Positions 1 to 5,856 of a DNA stretch of 12,365 nt are shown one piece after another. The DNA comes from Firmicutes bacterium CAG:631 (GTDB lineage: Bacteria; Bacillota_I; Bacilli_A; RFN20; CAG-631), in assembly GCA_000433015.1 (NCBI GenBank), contig HF998008.1, forward strand, positions 26,300 through 38,664. Reading direction: 5' to 3'. Numbering within the stretch: the first letter of the stretch is position 1; the number at the start of each line of letters is the position of its first letter. A program made the translations under genes and the position numbers. The notes beneath the pieces were generated by a model. The model saw only the letters and a program-made list of their open reading frames with translations, did not search any database and was not told the DNA's origin.

Positions 1-495
1 AGAAATACTTTTTTGTTTTTCAACTGATAAATATTGTAGCGTTCGCATATTATGGAGTCGATCAGCCAATTTTACAATAACGGCACGAACATCTTTAGCC
101 ATCGCTAAAATAAGTTTACGATGGGTGGCAGCTGTACTTTCTTCCAAGTTAACGGTTGGTAGACGATGAATTTTAGTCACCGCTTCAACAATATCAGCAA
201 CATCACTACCAAATAATTCTTTTAATTGGTCATAACTGACATCGCAATCTTCGATGACATCATGAAGTAATCCAGCAGCAATGGTGGTTGGAGACATTTG
301 ATAAGAAGCCAAAATATAAGCAACTTCAATACAATGATTGATATAAGGCTCTCCACTTTTACGAAATTGATTAAAATGGTGTTTTGAGGCAAACTCAAAA
401 GCACGCAAGATAAAATCAATGTCTTCTTGCTTATGGATATAATTTTTTATGAGTGAAAGTACATCTGAAAAGGTACGTCCTGTGTGATATTCCAT
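1..495 (-). CDS. rel: Bifunctional (p)ppGpp synthetase/hydrolase Rel, N-terminal part (3' end outside window)
   Basis: The visible 165 residues are the N-terminal HD hydrolase domain of a long RelA/SpoT-family protein that makes and degrades the stringent-response alarmone (p)ppGpp. Seen: RKSGEPYINH at 45-54, GLLHDVIED at 75-83 and LADRLHNMRTL at 143-153. The metal-binding His54, His78-Asp79 and Asp145 are therefore present, so the hydrolase half looks active, unlike E. coli-type RelA. The synthetase, TGS and ACT domains would lie beyond base 1. The ATG at 493-495 follows a GAGTAGGA-like ribosome site and starts 23 bases after the apt stop, so the two genes are probably co-transcribed. The apt-rel order is the classical Bacillota arrangement. 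The family is certain; bifunctionality is inferred from the intact HD site. Confidence 0.95.
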   Translation of the reverse strand, partial: MEYHTGRTFSDVLSLIKNYIHKQEDIDFILRAFEFASKHHFNQFRKSGEPYINHCIEVAYILASYQMSPTTIAAGLLHDVIEDCDVSYDQLKELFGSDVADIVEAVTKIHRLPTVNLEESTAATHRKLILAMAKDVRAVIVKLADRLHNMRTLQYLSVEKQKSIS

Positions 496-518
496 AATCC
501 TACTCTTTCATTTTATTT

Positions 519-1031
519 TTAATAGTGTATTAAACTAAGTGTTTTATAATTTTTCAAACGTTCTTCGCCTTTTAATTGATCTAAGCAAATTAAAAAAGCA
601 CATCCTACAACAATACCACCTAAAGCTTCAATTAAATGAATCGCTGCTTCAATCGTTCCACCAGTAGCTAATAAATCATCAATAATGACCACTTTTTGTC
701 CTTTTTTTACAGCATCTTTATGAATATGAAGGGTATTTGTTCCATATTCTAAAGCATATTCATAGCTAATGGTTTCGCGAGGTAATTTGTTTGGCTTACG
801 AACAGGAGCAAATCCAATGTTAAGTTGACTGGCCACGGGAGTTCCAAAAATAAATCCCCTTGCTTCAGGACCAACAATCAATTCAGCCCCTTGATTTTTG
901 GCAAATGTCGCAAGTTGGTCAATTGCATGACGAAATGCTTTCCCATCTTGTAAAAGCGGCGTCATATCACGAAATAAAATCCCTTTTTGAGGAAAATCTT
1001 GTATATCTGCAATATATTTTTTCAAATCCAT
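519..1031 (-). CDS. apt: Adenine phosphoribosyltransferase
   Basis: This cytosolic purine-salvage enzyme converts adenine and PRPP to AMP and pyrophosphate. The 170-residue length is standard for the family. Seen: the N-terminal [18 protein letters not shown] segment (10-27), GPEARGF at 54-60 and the PRPP-binding motif [13 protein letters not shown] at 114-126. The ATG is preceded by GGAGTGATGG at suitable spacing. It is the first gene of an apt-rel unit and lies downstream of the rsmH-operon terminator, so it needs its own promoter between about 1035 and 1135. That stretch is AT-rich and contains TAAAAT- and TATAGT-like hexamers on this strand, but none has a convincing -35 box, so no promoter is called. 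Confidence 0.97.
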   Translation of the reverse strand: MDLKKYIADIQDFPQKGILFRDMTPLLQDGKAFRHAIDQLATFAKNQGAELIVGPEARGFIFGTPVASQLNIGFAPVRKPNKLPRETISYEYALEYGTNTLHIHKDAVKKGQKVVIIDDLLATGGTIEAAIHLIEALGGIVVGCAFLICLDQLKGEERLKNYKTLSLIHY

Positions 1032-1135
1032 TTTTCCATCACTCCTGTTAACCTATTTTATCAAATTTAATTAATAAATACTATATTAATTGTGCATATT
1101 TCTTTCTTTTTTATCAAAAAAAAGATTTTTTGTGT

Positions 1136-1166
1136 AAAAACAAAAAAGCATCGAACGTCGATGCTT
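1136..1166 (-). terminator. Rho-independent terminator of the mraZ-rsmH operon
   Basis: A perfect 9-bp stem, AAGCATCGA (1146-1154) with TCGATGCTT (1158-1166), closes a 3-base loop. Reading the minus strand, it is followed by TTTTTTGTTTTT. It lies 17 bases after the stop of the small exported protein and separates that operon from apt. Confidence 0.9.
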
Positions 1167-1183
1167 CAAAAAGGGAAAGAAAT

Positions 1184-1411
1184 TTATAGGGAATCCATAT
1201 TATTAATTTGAGTTATTGTTCCATCTTCAGCAATAGTTTTATTTTCAAATTGGATTGTGCTTTCTTGATTATTTGCACTTGCTGAAGGTTGAAACGTTGG
1301 AAGTACCAGAATGGATGCAAATAAGAAAGCAAAGAAACTGCCTAGTAAAATTCCTTTTGTTTTATTGTTGAAACGATCATTAGTTCTCTTTTTTAAATTT
1401 ACATATCTCAT
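1184..1411 (-). CDS. Small exported or single-pass membrane protein in the ftsL position
   Basis: A 75-residue protein that I do not recognise by sequence. Residues 1-19 are strongly basic, 20-38 form one hydrophobic segment, and PSASA (42-46) just before Asn47 looks like a signal peptidase I site. Cleavage would release a 29-residue acidic/polar peptide rich in Asn, Thr and Ile; without cleavage it would be a type II membrane protein with a short outer tail. It has an excellent ribosome site (TAAAGGAGGG, 1419-1428) that overlaps the rsmH stop codon, so it is translationally tied to rsmH. FtsL usually occupies this place, but the outer tail here is too short for the FtsL coiled coil and shows no leucine heptads. 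It may be a degenerate FtsL, a lineage-specific division peptide or a secreted peptide. That it is a real gene is likely; its function is unknown. Confidence 0.75.
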   Translation of the reverse strand: MRYVNLKKRTNDRFNNKTKGILLGSFFAFLFASILVLPTFQPSASANNQESTIQFENKTIAEDGTITQINNMDSL

Positions 1412-1425
1412 TCTGTGTCCCTCCT

Positions 1426-2358
1426 TTATATTTTTTCAATGACTCTTAATTTTGCACTATGAGAACGATTGTTATTTTCTAATTCTTCTTTAGAAGCCAC
1501 AATAGGTTTTTTATACACTAATCGATATTGCGGTGTTGCTTGTTTTAAACTTGCTAGCCCTTTTATCGATTTTTCAGGTTGAATGGCTTGCGCAAACATT
1601 TGTTTCACGATTCGATCTTCTAAGGAATGAAACGTAATAATGACCATTCTTCCTTTGGGTTTTAAAATTTTTAAACCATCTTGAATGACTTTTTTTAAAC
1701 TTTCAAGTTCGTGATTGACTTCAATCCGAATTGCTTGAAAAACTTTTTTTGCCGGATGCCCTTTTTTTGAAAGAATGGCTTTCGGCAATGATTTTTTAAT
1801 GATTTCAACTAACTCTAATGTCGTTTCAATAGGCTTTTTTTTTCGTTCATCGCAAATATTTTTTGCAATGACTTTTGAAAAAGGTTCTTCTCCATATTCA
1901 TAAAAGATTTTTGCTAATCTTTCATAGGAGTAATGATTGATGACTTCATAAGCATCTAAGGCTTTTTGACTTTGATCCATTCTCATATCCAATCGAGCAT
2001 CAAATCGGTAAGAGAAGCCTCTTTCTTTACAATCAAATTGATGAGAAGAAACGCCTAAGTCTAAAAGAATTCCATCAACTTGCTCTACTTGATATTCTTG
2101 CAAGTCTTTTACTAAATGACAATTGTCATCATGAATAATCGTAAAGGCATCACTTATTTCTTGAAGCAATATAGTAGCAGTCTCAATTGCGGTAATATCT
2201 TTATCAAAAGCATACAAATGTCCATTTTTTAATTTCCTTAAAATTTCTTTGCTATGCCCTCCGCCTCCAAGTGTTCCATCTACATAAATGCCATCAGGTT
2301 GAATTTGCAAAGCTTCAATACTTTCATTTAATAAAACAGAAGTGTGTTGAAATTGCAT
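1426..2358 (-). CDS. rsmH: 16S rRNA (cytosine(1402)-N(4))-methyltransferase RsmH (MraW)
   Basis: This SAM-dependent enzyme N4-methylates C1402 in the decoding centre of 16S rRNA. Its 310 residues are typical. Seen: HTSVLLNESIEAL at 5-17, the SAM-binding DGTLGGGGHS at 27-36, GILLDLGVSS near 95, an RFDARLDMRMD segment, FQAIRIEVNHELE, ITFHSLEDRIVK and the conserved C-terminal RSHSAKLRVIEK. Its start codon overlaps the mraZ stop by one base (TAATG), which indicates translational coupling. mraZ-rsmH is the conserved head of the bacterial division and cell-wall cluster, but here the next gene is the small 75-residue protein and the cluster then terminates. Confidence 0.98.
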   Translation of the reverse strand: MQFQHTSVLLNESIEALQIQPDGIYVDGTLGGGGHSKEILRKLKNGHLYAFDKDITAIETATILLQEISDAFTIIHDDNCHLVKDLQEYQVEQVDGILLDLGVSSHQFDCKERGFSYRFDARLDMRMDQSQKALDAYEVINHYSYERLAKIFYEYGEEPFSKVIAKNICDERKKKPIETTLELVEIIKKSLPKAILSKKGHPAKKVFQAIRIEVNHELESLKKVIQDGLKILKPKGRMVIITFHSLEDRIVKQMFAQAIQPEKSIKGLASLKQATPQYRLVYKKPIVASKEELENNNRSHSAKLRVIEKI

Positions 2359-2798
2359 TATTCGATACCTAATAAGAAACTAGATAGCTTTTCAGCATTT
2401 TCTTCGAAACTTTCCTTTCCTTCATTTTCAATTTGTTCCCAAGTTGTAGCATCCCAAATTTCTATGGTTGCATTTACACCAACAATGACACATTCTTTTT
2501 TAATGTTTGCATTTGCGATGAGATAATTTGGAATTTTTACTCTTCCATGACTATCAATTTCTACATCACTTGCATTTCCATTGATGGTTCTTGATAAAGA
2601 ACGAACCATTTTATTGGCAACGGGCATTGATACCAAAGATTTTTGTAATTTTTCCCATTCTTGCTCTGGATAAATGGTAATGCATTTTTCAAAACCAATA
2701 GTAATCACTGCGTTGTCACCAATTTTTTCACGAAATTTGGCAGGAAGAATTAAACGACCTTTATCATCTAGATTGTGTCTAAATTGACCTCTAAACAT
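2358..2798 (-). CDS. mraZ: Transcriptional regulator MraZ
   Basis: MraZ is an AbrB/SpoVT-fold DNA-binding protein that controls its own operon and, in several bacteria, can affect RsmH function and division. This 146-residue protein has the two tandem MraZ half-domains: FRGQFRHNLDDKGRLILP at 2-19 and VEIDSHGRVKIP at 79-90, each with a D-x-x-GR-type loop. I chose the ATG at 2796-2798 because MFRG is the usual family start and an AGGGAGGAG-type ribosome site precedes it. A longer frame up to 2864 would add 22 unconserved residues encoded by the operator and promoter region. Upstream lie a near-consensus promoter and 10-bp-spaced TGG repeats, so autoregulation is likely. Confidence 0.97.
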   Translation of the reverse strand: MFRGQFRHNLDDKGRLILPAKFREKIGDNAVITIGFEKCITIYPEQEWEKLQKSLVSMPVANKMVRSLSRTINGNASDVEIDSHGRVKIPNYLIANANIKKECVIVGVNATIEIWDATTWEQIENEGKESFEENAEKLSSFLLGIE

Positions 2799-2803
2799 CG
2801 TCT

Positions 2804-2811
2804 CTCCTCCC
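2804..2811 (-). promoter_or_regulatory. Ribosome binding site of mraZ
   Basis: GGGAGGAG read on the minus strand ends five bases before the mraZ ATG. It fixes the start at 2798 rather than at the upstream in-frame codon. Confidence 0.85.
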
Positions 2812-2815
2812 TTTT

Positions 2816-2843
2816 GTCCCATTTCGTACCACTTGGTACCACC
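2816..2843 (-). promoter_or_regulatory. Probable MraZ operator: three TGG repeats with 10-bp period
   Basis: On the minus strand TGGTAC, TGGTAC and TGGGAC begin at 2841, 2831 and 2821, exactly one helical turn apart, just downstream of the -10 box of the mraZ promoter. A weaker GGGAGG continues the register at 2811 but is also the ribosome site. MraZ of E. coli is known to bind TGGG-type direct repeats with the same 10-bp periodicity at its own promoter, so I infer an autoregulatory operator covering the transcription start. Confidence 0.7.
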
Positions 2844-2872
2844 ATTATATCTATATTCCACCACAAATGCAA
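2844..2872 (-). promoter_or_regulatory. Sigma-A-type promoter of the mraZ operon
   Basis: On the minus strand there is TTGCAT (2872-2867), a 17-base spacer and a perfect TATAAT (2849-2844). Transcription would begin near 2837, inside the TGG repeats. This is the clearest promoter in the window. Confidence 0.88.
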
Positions 2873-2921
2873 TACCTTTTTTTAATTTTTTTTATTTTAT
2901 GTTTTTTTTAAAGAGAAAAGA

Positions 2922-2948
2922 TTGTCATTTTTTTTAAAAAAGTTATAA
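2922..2948 (+). promoter_or_regulatory. Probable promoter of the HAD phosphatase gene
   Basis: TTGTCA (2922-2927) and TATAAT (2943-2948) are separated by only 15 bases, made of a T-run followed by an A-run. The -10 box is perfect, the spacer is short. Predicted transcription starts just before the ribosome site at 2961. It diverges from the mraZ promoter, with an AT-homopolymer-rich stretch between them. Confidence 0.6.
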
Positions 2949-2960
2949 TGAAATCAGTTT

Positions 2961-2968
2961 GAGGAGGG
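2961..2968 (+). promoter_or_regulatory. Ribosome binding site of the HAD phosphatase gene
   Basis: GAGGAGGG lies five bases before the ATG at 2974. The frame stays open upstream to a TTG at 2959, but that would place the ribosome site inside the coding region, so 2974 is the start. Confidence 0.85.
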
Positions 2969-2973
2969 ATAAA

Positions 2974-3609
2974 ATGGATTATGATATCATTATTTGGGAT
3001 TTTAATGGTACAATGCTCAATGATGTGCAACTTTGTTATCAAATTTTAAATACAATGCTTCAAAATCATCATTTACCTACTATAACTCTTCAAGAATATA
3101 AGGATGTTTTTAATTTCCCTGTCAAAGACTATTATCAAAAAGTTGGTTTTGATGTTTCTAATTATCATGAATTATCTTTAGAATTTATGGACCTTTATCA
3201 AAAGGCTTCTTTATCTTGTCATTTATACCCTTATTTAAAGACCATTTTAAAACGAATCCATAAAAAAAAGATCCTTCAAGTTTGTTTATCCGCAAGTCAA
3301 ATTGATAACTTAAAAATGCAATTACAACACTTTAAGATTGATTCTTATTTTGATTTTGTTTTGGGTTTAGATAATATTCATGCTAAAAGCAAAATTCAAA
3401 TCGGAACAAATTGGTTACAATCACAAGGATACGAAAATAAAAAAATTCTTTGTATTGGTGATTCTTTACATGACTTAGAAGTGGCTAAGGCCCTAAATGC
3501 GGATTGTATTTTGGTTTCTTATGGTCATTTTTCAAAGCATCGGTTACTCCATCATCCATGTCTAGTGGTCGATCATTTAAAAGAATTGAAAGATTATTTA
3601 AATTTATAG
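2974..3609 (+). CDS. HAD-superfamily phosphatase, phosphoglycolate phosphatase-like
   Basis: A 211-residue cytosolic HAD hydrolase. Seen: motif I DFNGT at 9-13 with nucleophile Asp9, a four-helix cap region at about 15-85, motif II Ser in CLSASQ (104-109), motif III Lys in AKSK (137-140) and motif IV GDSLHDLE at 162-169. The order and size match the PGP/beta-phosphoglucomutase-like subgroup. The D+2 residue, normally Asp and the general acid/base, is Asn11. HAD proteins with a DFNGT motif are, as I recall, a recurring variant, so this need not mean loss of activity. Substrate is unknown. It is transcribed divergently from mraZ and heads a two-gene plus-strand segment with the ECF transporter; no terminator separates the two. 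Confidence 0.9.
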   Translation: MDYDIIIWDFNGTMLNDVQLCYQILNTMLQNHHLPTITLQEYKDVFNFPVKDYYQKVGFDVSNYHELSLEFMDLYQKASLSCHLYPYLKTILKRIHKKKILQVCLSASQIDNLKMQLQHFKIDSYFDFVLGLDNIHAKSKIQIGTNWLQSQGYENKKILCIGDSLHDLEVAKALNADCILVSYGHFSKHRLLHHPCLVVDHLKELKDYLNL

Positions 3610-3627
3610 TATATTTTATAATAAACA

Positions 3628-3636
3628 TGATATAAT
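3628..3636 (+). promoter_or_regulatory. Extended -10 promoter of the ECF transporter gene
   Basis: TGATATAAT is a TGn-extended perfect -10 box. The matching -35 region (about 3608-3613) is poor, as is common for extended -10 promoters. Transcription would begin near 3643, giving a leader of about 47 bases before the ATG at 3690. Confidence 0.65.
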
Positions 3637-3642
3637 ACAAGT

Positions 3643-3689
3643 TGTCTTCAGGGACCCTTCGTGGCCTAAAAAGAAAGGAAAAGAAAAAA
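3643..3689 (+). promoter_or_regulatory. Short leader with possible ribosome-site-sequestering structure
   Basis: AGG (3650-3652) can pair with CCT (3665-3667) and CC (3655-3656) with GG (3663-3664), giving a small bulged hairpin. The loop-side CCTT (3656-3659) is complementary to AAGG (3675-3678) of the ribosome site across an A-rich linker, so a compact pseudoknot is possible. The layout recalls preQ1-I riboswitches, but the conserved preQ1 residues are not evident. It is a weak candidate regulatory element. Confidence 0.3.
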
Positions 3690-4280
3690 ATGAAAAATCG
3701 ATTATTGATTAAAAAAATGACTGGTATAGCCATGCTTGCCGTCCTCGTTTGTATTTTTGCACTCATTAGTAATTACATTACGATTGGGAGTGTCAATATC
3801 ACTTTATCGTTAATTCCTATTGTTATCGGAGCCATTGTTTTTGGCCCCTTAGCTGGTTTTATATTGGGTCTTGTCAATGGAGTTATGGTATTACTTGCTC
3901 CATCCACTGCTTTATTTTTATCTTTTAATGTTTGGATTACCATCTTTGTTTGTTTGTTAAAAACTGGTTTAGCTGGATTATTTGCTGGATTTTTATTTCA
4001 ATGGTTGAAAAAGAAACATCTCAAACTCGGTGTCATTTTGGCTTCTGTTAGTGTGCCAATTATTAATACTTTATTATTTGCATTATCTTGTATGACCTTA
4101 TTTTTACCTTTGATTGAATCAATGACACCGGATGCCACTTCTACGTATACTTTTATCTTTTTATCGATGATTGGCATTAATTTTATCATTGAACTTTTAA
4201 TTAATTCAATCTTATCTCCTGCTATTTTAACCATTGTTCATTATGTGTTTAAAAATCAATTTTCGGAAAAAAATATTTAA
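3690..4280 (+). CDS. ECF transporter S component (vitamin/micronutrient substrate-binding membrane protein)
   Basis: A 196-residue integral membrane protein with about six hydrophobic segments (roughly 9-30, 38-52, 54-72, 82-104, 112-141, 153-187). VNITLSLIPIVIGAIVFGPL (35-54), followed by the Gly-rich helix LAGFILGLVNG, is typical of PF12822-like S components of energy-coupling factor transporters. These bind a vitamin or related compound and work with shared EcfA/A'/T subunits encoded elsewhere. I chose the ATG at 3690 behind AAAGGAA; the longer frame from TTG 3642 would run from the transcription start and add a Lys/Arg-rich tail. The substrate cannot be read from sequence. Two CoA-synthesis genes nearby make pantothenate a possibility, but only a guess. 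Confidence 0.85.
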   Translation: MKNRLLIKKMTGIAMLAVLVCIFALISNYITIGSVNITLSLIPIVIGAIVFGPLAGFILGLVNGVMVLLAPSTALFLSFNVWITIFVCLLKTGLAGLFAGFLFQWLKKKHLKLGVILASVSVPIINTLLFALSCMTLFLPLIESMTPDATSTYTFIFLSMIGINFIIELLINSILSPAILTIVHYVFKNQFSEKNI

Positions 4281-4308
4281 AAACATAAAATTTTTATCAT
4301 TGTCAGTC

Positions 4309-4357
4309 AAAAAAAAGAATTGTTTCTTGTAAAATACAAGTTACAATTCTTTTTTTT
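4309..4357. terminator. Bidirectional terminator between convergent genes
   Basis: Outer stem: A-run plus GAATTGT (4309-4323) with ACAATTC plus T-run (4343-4357). A 2x2 TT internal loop follows, then CTTGTA/TACAAG (4326-4331/4335-4340) around an AAA loop. Eight A/T pairs at the base supply a U-tract for either direction. It serves the ECF gene on the plus strand and the lipoprotein operon on the minus strand, whose stop codon it touches. Confidence 0.92.
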
Positions 4358-5090
4358 ATATTTTATATCCCCAAACGACAGGTCGATTAGAAGGATTCCA
4401 ATCTAAAGCCCAGCCACTTGGTTGAGAGGGTGCTTCACAATAAATGGTTAAATTGTCACACCCTTCAAATGCGCCAGTTTCTATTTTTGTGACACTATCT
4501 GGAATTACGATACTTGTCAAACCATTACATCGACCAAATGCCGATTCTTTAATTGTTGTTATACTATTTGATATTGTAATGCTCGTCAAATGACCAAATC
4601 CTAAAAAAACTTGTTTTTCTATGGTTTTAACAGGATAATCCTTGCCGTCGACATCGCGAATCGTTGATGGTATTTCAATTGTTGTAATTAAAAAATCAGG
4701 AAGACATTCTATAATTGTCGCTTGATGATTTGTAATTTCATAATCAAACCATTGAAATTGCCATCTTGCATATAGGGTCATTTCTTGTTTTAATACATAA
4801 TTTGAAAAATTCCATGCTGGCTGAACATCATCCGTATATATGGAATCTGCCCATTGAATAAACGTATAATAGGATCGATGAGCCAAATCGGGTATAGGAA
4901 AAGAAAAAGTAGATAATTGTTTTCCATTTACTTTGATTGTTTTAATGAATTGATTATCAGTGAACCTCCCTCCACCCGCATCAAAATTAATGAAAAAAGT
5001 TTCATCATCATAGACAGTAGAATTAGAACAAGATGTTAAAAGCATCGCTGCAAATAACAAAATCCAACTGGACTTTCTTTTCACATTCAT
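4356..5090 (-). CDS. Surface lipoprotein with InlB-type repeat and BspA-like leucine-rich repeats
   Basis: A 244-residue exported protein. Residues 1-20 are a lipoprotein signal ending in the lipobox LTSC, with Cys21 the likely lipidated residue. Residues about 33-110 resemble an InlB/Listeria-Bacteroides (B-type) repeat: FDAGGG near the start, WAD in the middle and the diagnostic TLYARW at the end. Residues about 155-217 hold BspA/LRR_5-type repeats (LTSITISNSITTIKESAF, LTSIVIPDSVTKIETGAF). The short Trp/Pro-rich tail, IYCEAPSQPSGW to RPVVWGY, recurs in gut-bacterial BspA-like proteins. Such proteins are usually anchored to the outer face of the membrane and are thought to mediate adhesion or surface binding. 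It begins 17 bases after coaX with no promoter or terminator visible, so it is probably the last gene of the glycolytic operon. Confidence 0.88.
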   Translation of the reverse strand: MNVKRKSSWILLFAAMLLTSCSNSTVYDDETFFINFDAGGGRFTDNQFIKTIKVNGKQLSTFSFPIPDLAHRSYYTFIQWADSIYTDDVQPAWNFSNYVLKQEMTLYARWQFQWFDYEITNHQATIIECLPDFLITTIEIPSTIRDVDGKDYPVKTIEKQVFLGFGHLTSITISNSITTIKESAFGRCNGLTSIVIPDSVTKIETGAFEGCDNLTIYCEAPSQPSGWALDWNPSNRPVVWGYKI

Positions 5091-5107
5091 CCCCTCTTTT
5101 TTTGATT

Positions 5108-5854
5108 TTAGTTTTTATTTTTTAAATAAATTTGAAGTAAACCCTTTAAAACTAAATCAGGTTCAATTTGATCAATTTTTTCTTTGCATAAGGGTGCAAT
5201 TAAAGAAATTAAACCCCCTGTTGCAATGATTTTTAAATGCGGTTGTTTTAATTCATCTTTAATGCGTTGAATTAATCCGTCCACCATACTTGCAAATCCA
5301 TATAAAACACCGGATTGCATACAAGGAATGGTCGCTGTGTTTAAAACTTTTGCAGGAACAACAAGTTCCATATGAGGTAATAACGCTGCAGAAGAAACCA
5401 TTGCCTTTGTAGAAACAGCAACACCTGGAGCAATTACTGCACCTAAATAAGTTTTATTTTTATAGTATAAAAATTTTGAAGCTGTTCCTAAATCAATGAC
5501 TAAACCTTCATCAAAAATTTGTGCCGCTGCGACAACATCACAAATTAAATCTGCTCCTACTGTTTTAGGATCATCACAAACAATTTGAATTCCTGTTTTT
5601 AATTTTTGTCCAACAATATAAGGTGTAACTTCAAAGTATTGTTGGGACAATTTTACAAATGCGCTTGTAATTTGAGGAACAACGGATGAAATGATGACAT
5701 CTTCTACCGATTCAGTAATAAAATTTTTTAATAAAAGATAATATTCATCACTGGATTTATCCACAAAAGATTTCATACGATATGTACGCATTTGTTCTTG
5801 TTTATAAACCCCAAGACAAATATTAGAGTTACCAATATCAATAAGTAAAATCAT
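5108..5854 (-). CDS. coaX: Type III pantothenate kinase CoaX
   Basis: CoaX phosphorylates pantothenate with ATP, the first step of CoA synthesis. The 248-residue ASKHA-fold protein has DIGNSN at 6-11 (phosphate loop with Asp6), GADLICDVVAA at 100-110, DLGTASKF at 121-128, GAVIAPGV at 138-145, CMQSGVLYGF at 178-187 and a C-terminal ATGGL at 211-215. Family landmarks are in order and the length is close to the usual 255. Two motifs are off-consensus: GADR reads GADL, and DLGTATTFD reads DLGTASKFL. The catalytic Asp residues of both motifs remain. The start is two bases after the ROK-kinase stop, with an AGGTGATT ribosome site inside that gene. coaE, for the last CoA step, is also in the window, in another operon. 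Confidence 0.92.
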   Translation of the reverse strand: MILLIDIGNSNICLGVYKQEQMRTYRMKSFVDKSSDEYYLLLKNFITESVEDVIISSVVPQITSAFVKLSQQYFEVTPYIVGQKLKTGIQIVCDDPKTVGADLICDVVAAAQIFDEGLVIDLGTASKFLYYKNKTYLGAVIAPGVAVSTKAMVSSAALLPHMELVVPAKVLNTATIPCMQSGVLYGFASMVDGLIQRIKDELKQPHLKIIATGGLISLIAPLCKEKIDQIEPDLVLKGLLQIYLKNKN

Positions 5855-5856
5855 TT

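Noticed and set aside
222..419. Minus-strand open frame of 65 codons
   Set aside because: It lies in another frame of the rel gene, whose HD motifs are clear in the chosen frame.
1032..1135. Promoter for apt
   Set aside because: Several TAAAAT/TATAGT-like hexamers exist in this AT-rich stretch, but none has a suitable -35 partner. I could not choose one.
2799..2864. Longer MraZ beginning at base 2864
   Set aside because: The extra 22 codons are the operator and leader. The conserved MFRG start has its own strong ribosome site.
2873..2921. Structured RNA or small gene between the divergent promoters
   Set aside because: The stretch is mostly T- and A-runs with no stem, ribosome site or open frame.
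3643..3689. Canonical preQ1-I riboswitch
   Set aside because: Size and position fit, but the conserved loop and binding residues are not present, so only a generic leader structure is reported.
3485..3766. Minus-strand open frame of 93 codons spanning the HAD-ECF junction
   Set aside because: It covers the ends of two well-supported plus-strand genes and their promoter, with no ribosome site or recognisable domain.
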